Both the position numbers and the translations under genes were made by a program. 64,000 nt of DNA from Burhinus oedicnemus (Eukaryota > Chordata > Aves > Charadriiformes > Burhinidae): positions 708,206-772,205 of the forward strand of contig VFFE01008475.1 of the NCBI GenBank assembly GCA_008921705.1. Direction: 5' to 3'. Below, piece by piece: positions 58,601 to 64,000 of the stretch. Within the stretch, counting starts at the first letter, position 1; each line of letters begins with the position of its first letter. The notes beneath the pieces are model-generated. The model was given only the letters and a program-made list of their open reading frames with translations. It was not told the DNA's origin and searched no databases.

Positions 58601-61600
58601 CATTTAATCCCAAGCAAAAGCAAATTTTATGCTCATCTAAGTGTCCAGGACCCCCTTCCAGAGAAAAAGCCACACCTCTGGATAAAATCAGCCCTCCTTC
58701 AAATTCATTACAAAAATTGAGAAGCGGTTGCAAGTATTCTTCTGAAATAGAAAAAACAGAATTTTCTTTCAGTTACTTGAGGAAAAACCCACTTTGAGCA
58801 AGCGTTCCTTTAATATTTTTTCTTGTTCTTGGAAGAGGTTTCGTACAAATGTGAAAATTAATTAGGATGCAGAACGTAGGATCTTGTTTATGTGAACATA
58901 TTTGTTGAAAGTTTACGAGGGCTGAATATTGCAGTAATTGATGCGTGCTTATATTTCAGTTTCTCGTGGATGCCATCTGGTCCAGTTAAGTTGCTCTGTT
59001 GTTTTATATGCTGCGGTGTGGTTTGTTGTTTTTTTTTTTTCTTTCTTATCATTTTGTGCTTGCTGTTGTTGGGAGGGGGAGGGAGTGGGAGAGAGGGAAG
59101 TGTGGACAAGTTGGAGGAAGGATGAAATATCTGTGAAAGCATGAGCACAGCATCAGTTCTGATGAATTCAGTTTGTATACGTGCTTTACATTAGCGACGG
59201 GCAGCATGTGACTAGAAGGATGGCTACACCTCATCCAGATTTTTTAACAGTAGTCGGCTAATGTCAGGAATGAGAGAGAACATCTGCTGAGACGTTAGTG
59301 AAAAATATGCATCTTTTTATTCCCTACAAAAATGGACAACATTTTCACAGCTGAAAATAGCTTGTGTGGTGGGGGAATTGAATTCTTCCTGGAAGGGCCG
59401 TATCTGGACAACGCAGCTACTCTGTGAATGTGCTGCCTGCTCATGCTCAGCATCCCTCAGCAAGCAAAGTATTTGCGGGTGATGACATTTCTTTCTGTTC
59501 TCCCTTGTCCTGGTGTAAAGGAGGCGTAACACACTACCTGGAACCCAGACCAAGGGGCTCCAGATCTTCTGTGCCCGAGGTGTTGTCTTTCCATCCTGAG
59601 GGCTCAGTCCCCTTCCTGCTAGCAAGGGACTCTTCCTTGACGAAACGGACCTCATTTAATCTGGCAGAGACCTGCCTGCCTGTGGGCAACCTCTGCGTTT
59701 GTACATGGTCATCTGGATCCTGTTTCCATGCTGCTCCTTGGCTGACCAGCCACCATCCTTTCCCAGCCACCAGCCCAGGACTGTGCTGTCAGAGTGGTTT
59801 TCATCTCCTTGGTCACAGGTTTTTCCCTCTGCCACCCAGGTCCTCATCAGCGAGTGTTAATCCTGCTTTTGGGCCATCTGTTCCCGCCTCACTCCACGCG
59901 GGCAGCAGCAGATCTATTGCAGAACTGATTTCTGTTCCACAGCAATAAACTTCTCTCCCCATCGTGGCCTCAGGGACAGCTGTGCTAGTGCAGAGACAGC
60001 CAGGGCTAGTCCAGCACTGGCCACGTGCTAAATGGCCAGCAGCGTGCTCTTCAGTTGACTGGCTGCCACCTCCAAGGGTGATGATGATATGCCTGTCTCC
60101 CCGCGGGGACCTTGGTAAGCGGTTCTCTCTGCAGACTGGCCAATGTTTTTTACTGTACGCATAGGAGATTAATTTTTCTTTCAGGTGTCTCTGTCGACTT
60201 GGGCTGAAATCAGCTAATGGGCTCTAAGTGACCAGAGGGGACCGAAATGACGGTGCTTATTATAAACCTAGGTGAGGAGCAGCGTTTCAGGCAAGGTGTA
60301 AATGGTAGCAGCTTGCTCACCTGGTAGCATTATGTTGAATGTCCCCTTTCCCTACACCTTTATACTTCAGGTTCCAAAATGCTTTGGAGAAGGTCTTTTC
60401 TTTGCAGATGAGAAGAACAAGGGCTCTTAATCAAGAGATTAAGATGTCATTAGTAGGCTTGTGTACATAACACAGCAAAAATGTGTATGTGTGGAGGGCT
60501 GTACATTGCTTTGGAGAGACACAAATTATTTGGTAGCGTTTCAAATCTCTCTTTTTTTATGACACTTCTTAGATATTAGAGCCCTTTTACTCCCCACACA
60601 TTTGCATAACAAAATAAGAGATGTTTTTAATTGACTAGAAAGAGGCAAAACTTTGATAGATCGACCCAGGTGGAAAGGTACAGGGCCATAAATTCTACTC
60701 TGAGCAGAGCTGGCTGGGAATAACTCAGCCTTCCTGAGGGGTGGAAACTGCAACCTCTTTGAAAAGCCAGTATTTCCCACAGCACATTTCTGTTTTACCA
60801 AAAAGTAGAAAATTAAGATAGAGCAATAATAACAACATTCTTTTCTCTGGGCTGGGCTCACTCACCAAGCAGTATCTCCCATGATGACTTGTCTCTGTTT
60901 AGAAGGATGTGATATATCCTGGGCTACTATCCTGGACATAAGACAAAACTAATTTTTAAAACATTGGAATGATCTCAAGAATAGAAATTGCTTTTTTTTT
61001 TTTATTTTCTTCAAGACAGAGGATCTGGAGGAAATGACTGAAGAGAGAAACAACATCTTCCTCCCATAAGTGACGCTGAGTCATTTCTCTGTTGGATGAT
61101 GAGGCAGAAACTCAATTATGGCAGAAGACAGACTGTGATGAGGTTTATCTGGCAGCACAACTTTCATATTTGGAGAGCCAAGGTCCAAGTACAGATTGGA
61201 CTGGAAACTGGAATTTAAATCAGGTCTTCCCATCCAGGTGCTCCCAATGTCTCAGTAGCCATTTGTAAGATTCATATGGTAATTTACCAGTGTTCCGCTT
61301 TGGGTGAAACAAATCTTTTTTCTCTGCTCATTCTTGGCTGGTTGGTTGGCTTCAAAGTGTCCTGCCAAATGTAGGAACTGTGGTGTCTGCTTTAGCTGCC
61401 CAGACAGCAGTATGCTGGCGTAGAAGAGACCTTAGTGGCTCAGATAGTGCTGCCTCTGGTGTCATCTTGACCTTGTGTTGGCCGCAAAGGCCATGCAATC
61501 CACCCTGCTGTGTGCTGTAGCAGGGCCTAGGATCATACCGTCCCTCCTCCAGCACGTCCTTCAACGTTGTTCTGACGAACCACTGTGCTCAGGACTGCGG

Positions 61601-64000
61601 TACTTTCCAAAGTGCCTGCACAGGAGGAAACTTGTTTCTGTTGTGTTAATCCTTTTGCATGAAAGTCCACCCTTGGTTGTACATCTAGGCACATCTGTTG
61701 GTCTTAGCTTTCTTTTCTCGTGCCAGGAGAGTCCCGTGGGTTGTCTCCCGTGTCTCTACCACTTTGGACTCAGCATGGTCTTGGCTGTAGCTTCTTAATC
61801 CTTCCATAGTATTAAATATCAAGAAAAGCAAAAAAGCATTGCTCTTCTCTCAGATATTTAATCCCCCCTAACCGCTAAGGGAAAGATCACTGTAGTCGCT
61901 TCTTGCATTTGTTAAATAAATATCTTCCATGAGTGTTGTGGGCAGACAGCTTTGCCACAATGTCCTGTCCTGCACTTAGCCCTGCCTGTTAAATGAGAGA
62001 CTGGTCTCCAGGAGACAGCTTTCTGAAACATTTCTCCTAGTCCTTGAAAAACAGGAGACCAAAAATCAAATACATTGATCAACTTGCAGGGTTTTGGAAA
62101 AACCGTACATGAGAATTTTATTGGGTTTCAGCAACGATTTCTCTGCTCAGCTTTTGCCAAATGCTCAAGCTCTTTGTTTAGTAGCCTTGTGTTGACAAGT
62201 AAAATGCGTATGTAATTGCTTTGCTGAACCAAAGCTCTGAAGCCTTTAATCTTTCATACAGGGATAATTTGCTGCATTCCTGAGCCTCAGGATACCTGGA
62301 ACATACAGGTGACGACTGCTCTACCTTGTCCAAAATGTCTTTCTGGTGGAGGCGTCTTTATGACAGGGTGGTATGCTGGGTGTAAATTCACAGCTTGGGG
62401 CTGAAGCTTTCGGCAGCGTTGCCCAGCTGACAACTGATGGGGCTAAAGCAGCAACCTCGCTGTTCCTATGGCAGAGGGCTGGGGCACACAGCTAGGGACA
62501 GGGAGCCCTTGGACTATAGCGGATTAAAGCCAAAAGGGATAGTGAGTCAAAGCCCTTGGACGCCAACACAACAATGAGGTCGATTTATTTGGAGCACTGT
62601 GCAACCTGTTCATGCCTTTACCTAACAGGACTCCTGAACGGGACTGCTCTCTGGGATGAAGGATAATTGCGCAACGCACAGGTTGCTCGTTGGAAAGACA
62701 GGGCACAGTTCTGGAAAAAAGATACTTTGCTGTCATTCTTAAAGAGCTCGGTCTGTTTTTTGAAGAAGATCAAAAAGTAGCTTGATTACAAGGTATAAGA
62801 ATTTCACCGGGAGAAAATGGCAGGTATTAAGGGCCTTATTAATCTAGTGGAGAAAACCTGAACAAAAAACAATGTCTGGAATGAAAGGCAGGAAAGATCA
62901 TATGAGAAACAAAGCCTGTTTTCTGGCAAGGAGGAGGACCAGCCACTGGTGTGAGCTCCTAGCAGGCATAACAAATTCTTCTTTTGTGAATGCATCCAAG
63001 TCCAGATTCAGGGCTATTTGGGGAAGATGTTTTAGTTATAGCTGAGTTATATCTTAAAATGACTGGCTTAAGCATCATAGCTTGTACTATGCAAAGGTCA
63101 GGACTAAAACGGTGTGCCTTTCTTCAGAGGGGGCGCTCAGGAAGAGTCATCTCCCATCCCTAGCATAGCTTTTTTGTGTGCCATTGGTCAAGTTACCCAA
63201 TCTTTCTGCACAAGGGTCCCCTCCTCTGCATCATGATATTGTGCTGAGAGTCCTCAGGGGCCAGAGACAGTCTGTTGGGATCTAGGCTGCAGAAAAAGAC
63301 CCTCATTTTGTGTCCATGGCACCACAAATATGGACTCCAGAAAAGCTGTATTTGAGTTTTATCAGCTTTAGGGCATTCAGTTCATTCTCAAACATTTAGC
63401 ACTCTCCCAACAAGGAGGTAGGGATTGCACTGGTTTAAAAACAAATAATTGAATCCCTAAACCACGCTCATTTTTTAACTTTCTCCATCTGGATGAGTTA
63501 TTAAAGGAAGCTAGGGAAAATGCACATCTCAGTGTGAGTAGATGGGAGCTGTCATGTCAACCCCATCCTTGGAGTGGGGTTGGGGAAAGTGGAGTGTGAT
63601 GTCTGGAAAACCGCTCTCATTCCATGTCCCGTTGCTCACTCTACACAGGCAGCCTCATGAGTGGGAGGAAATAGCAATTCTTCTAATGGAAAGCATCTCC
63701 TCACTCCAAGAACAGATTGCACGCATTCTGGTAACTCCTGCTGGAGCCAAATAAAACCTGCTGGAGTAACACAGCCATTGCTGAACCATGTGCCATGTTC
63801 CAGCTTTCAGAAAGCAGCCATTGCCCACAGCAAAGAAACTCTCTGTGTCCTCCTGACTTTGCTTTCTGGGGGTGCTGGCATGGCCAAAGGACCATGCCAG
63901 ACAGAGGTGCTCCGAGGATTTAAGTGGCCCTGGACAGAGGAGCTCATCTTGCTCAGCACTTGGAAAGGTCCCCTTGGAAACTGCCTCCTCCCCAAAGCAT
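55616..64000. other. Unique non-coding sequence, no gene seen
   Basis: No recognisable exon, CR1 or LTR in the last 8.4 kb. It contains AT-rich simple stretches (ATATATATATGTATACACG at about 58211-58230, T runs at 59029-59040 and 60990-61002). Open frames such as 58333-58797 and 59424-59948 plus translate to Cys/Ser/Pro-rich sequence without a domain and are not called. Confidence 0.6.

Noticed and set aside
59424..59948. 174-codon plus-strand frame
   Set aside because: The translation has no recognisable domain and frames overlap on the other strand. Chance frame.
1..64000. CRISPR arrays, bacterial operons, phage or toxin-antitoxin systems
   Set aside because: No regularly spaced repeats, ribosome-binding sites or densely packed coding. 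CR1 and LTR content shows vertebrate nuclear DNA.

Overview
This is almost certainly avian nuclear DNA. I count eleven CR1 (chicken repeat 1) LINE fragments. Several keep the CR1 3' terminus, which has no poly(A) tail and ends in short ATTCTATG-type repeats (read as CATAGAATC on the opposite strand). Around them lie three or four endogenous-retrovirus LTR remnants of types common in birds. The large share of CR1 copies in the 'CATAGAATC.. TTTAGGTTGGAAAAGACC' style and the LTR types point to a neoavian bird rather than chicken. That last step is inference from remembered repeat families, not a search.

I find no convincing protein-coding exon of a host gene in 64 kb. Apart from CR1 reverse-transcriptase (RT) remnants, the longest open frames have low-complexity, Cys/Ser/Pro/Leu-rich translations with no recognisable domain, and many overlap on both strands. 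I take them as chance frames. I also see no rRNA, tRNA, CRISPR array or bacterial-style operon. The window reads as an intergenic region or a very large intron.

Layout: 1-3989 unique sequence; 3990-4826 reverse-oriented solo LTR; about 4890-5265 an old diverged CR1; 5266-11939 unique; 11940-12975 CR1 (minus) with a clear RT remnant; about 14.0-15.1 kb CpG-rich patches followed by a TATA-like site; 17391-17443 CR1 scrap; about 20455-20985 LTR-like block; 24302-25076 solo LTR with 5-bp flanking repeats; 27807-27867 CR1 scrap (plus); 34003-35185 CR1 (minus); 40077-40440 CR1 (minus); 44415-44940 CR1 internal RT piece lacking its 3' end (plus); 45764-46215 CR1 (minus); 47879-47941 18-bp minisatellite; 47997-48566 LTR (minus) flanked by AACGT; 50418-50531 (TTTTA)n/(TTTA)n microsatellite; 52043-52175 CR1 (minus); 55001-55615 CR1 (plus) lacking its 3' end; 55616-64000 unique.

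Several AT-rich stretches dense in homeodomain-like TAATTA/ATTA cores (2.8, 9.2, 25.9, 32.2, 37.0, 41.1, 49.4 and 52.8 kb) look like candidate conserved non-coding elements, as expected in a gene desert near a developmental regulator. I cannot test conservation here. I found no evidence of a new biological system. The items most worth checking are the two CR1 copies that lack 3' ends, the LTR with non-canonical termini, and the CpG-rich/TATA candidate promoter.
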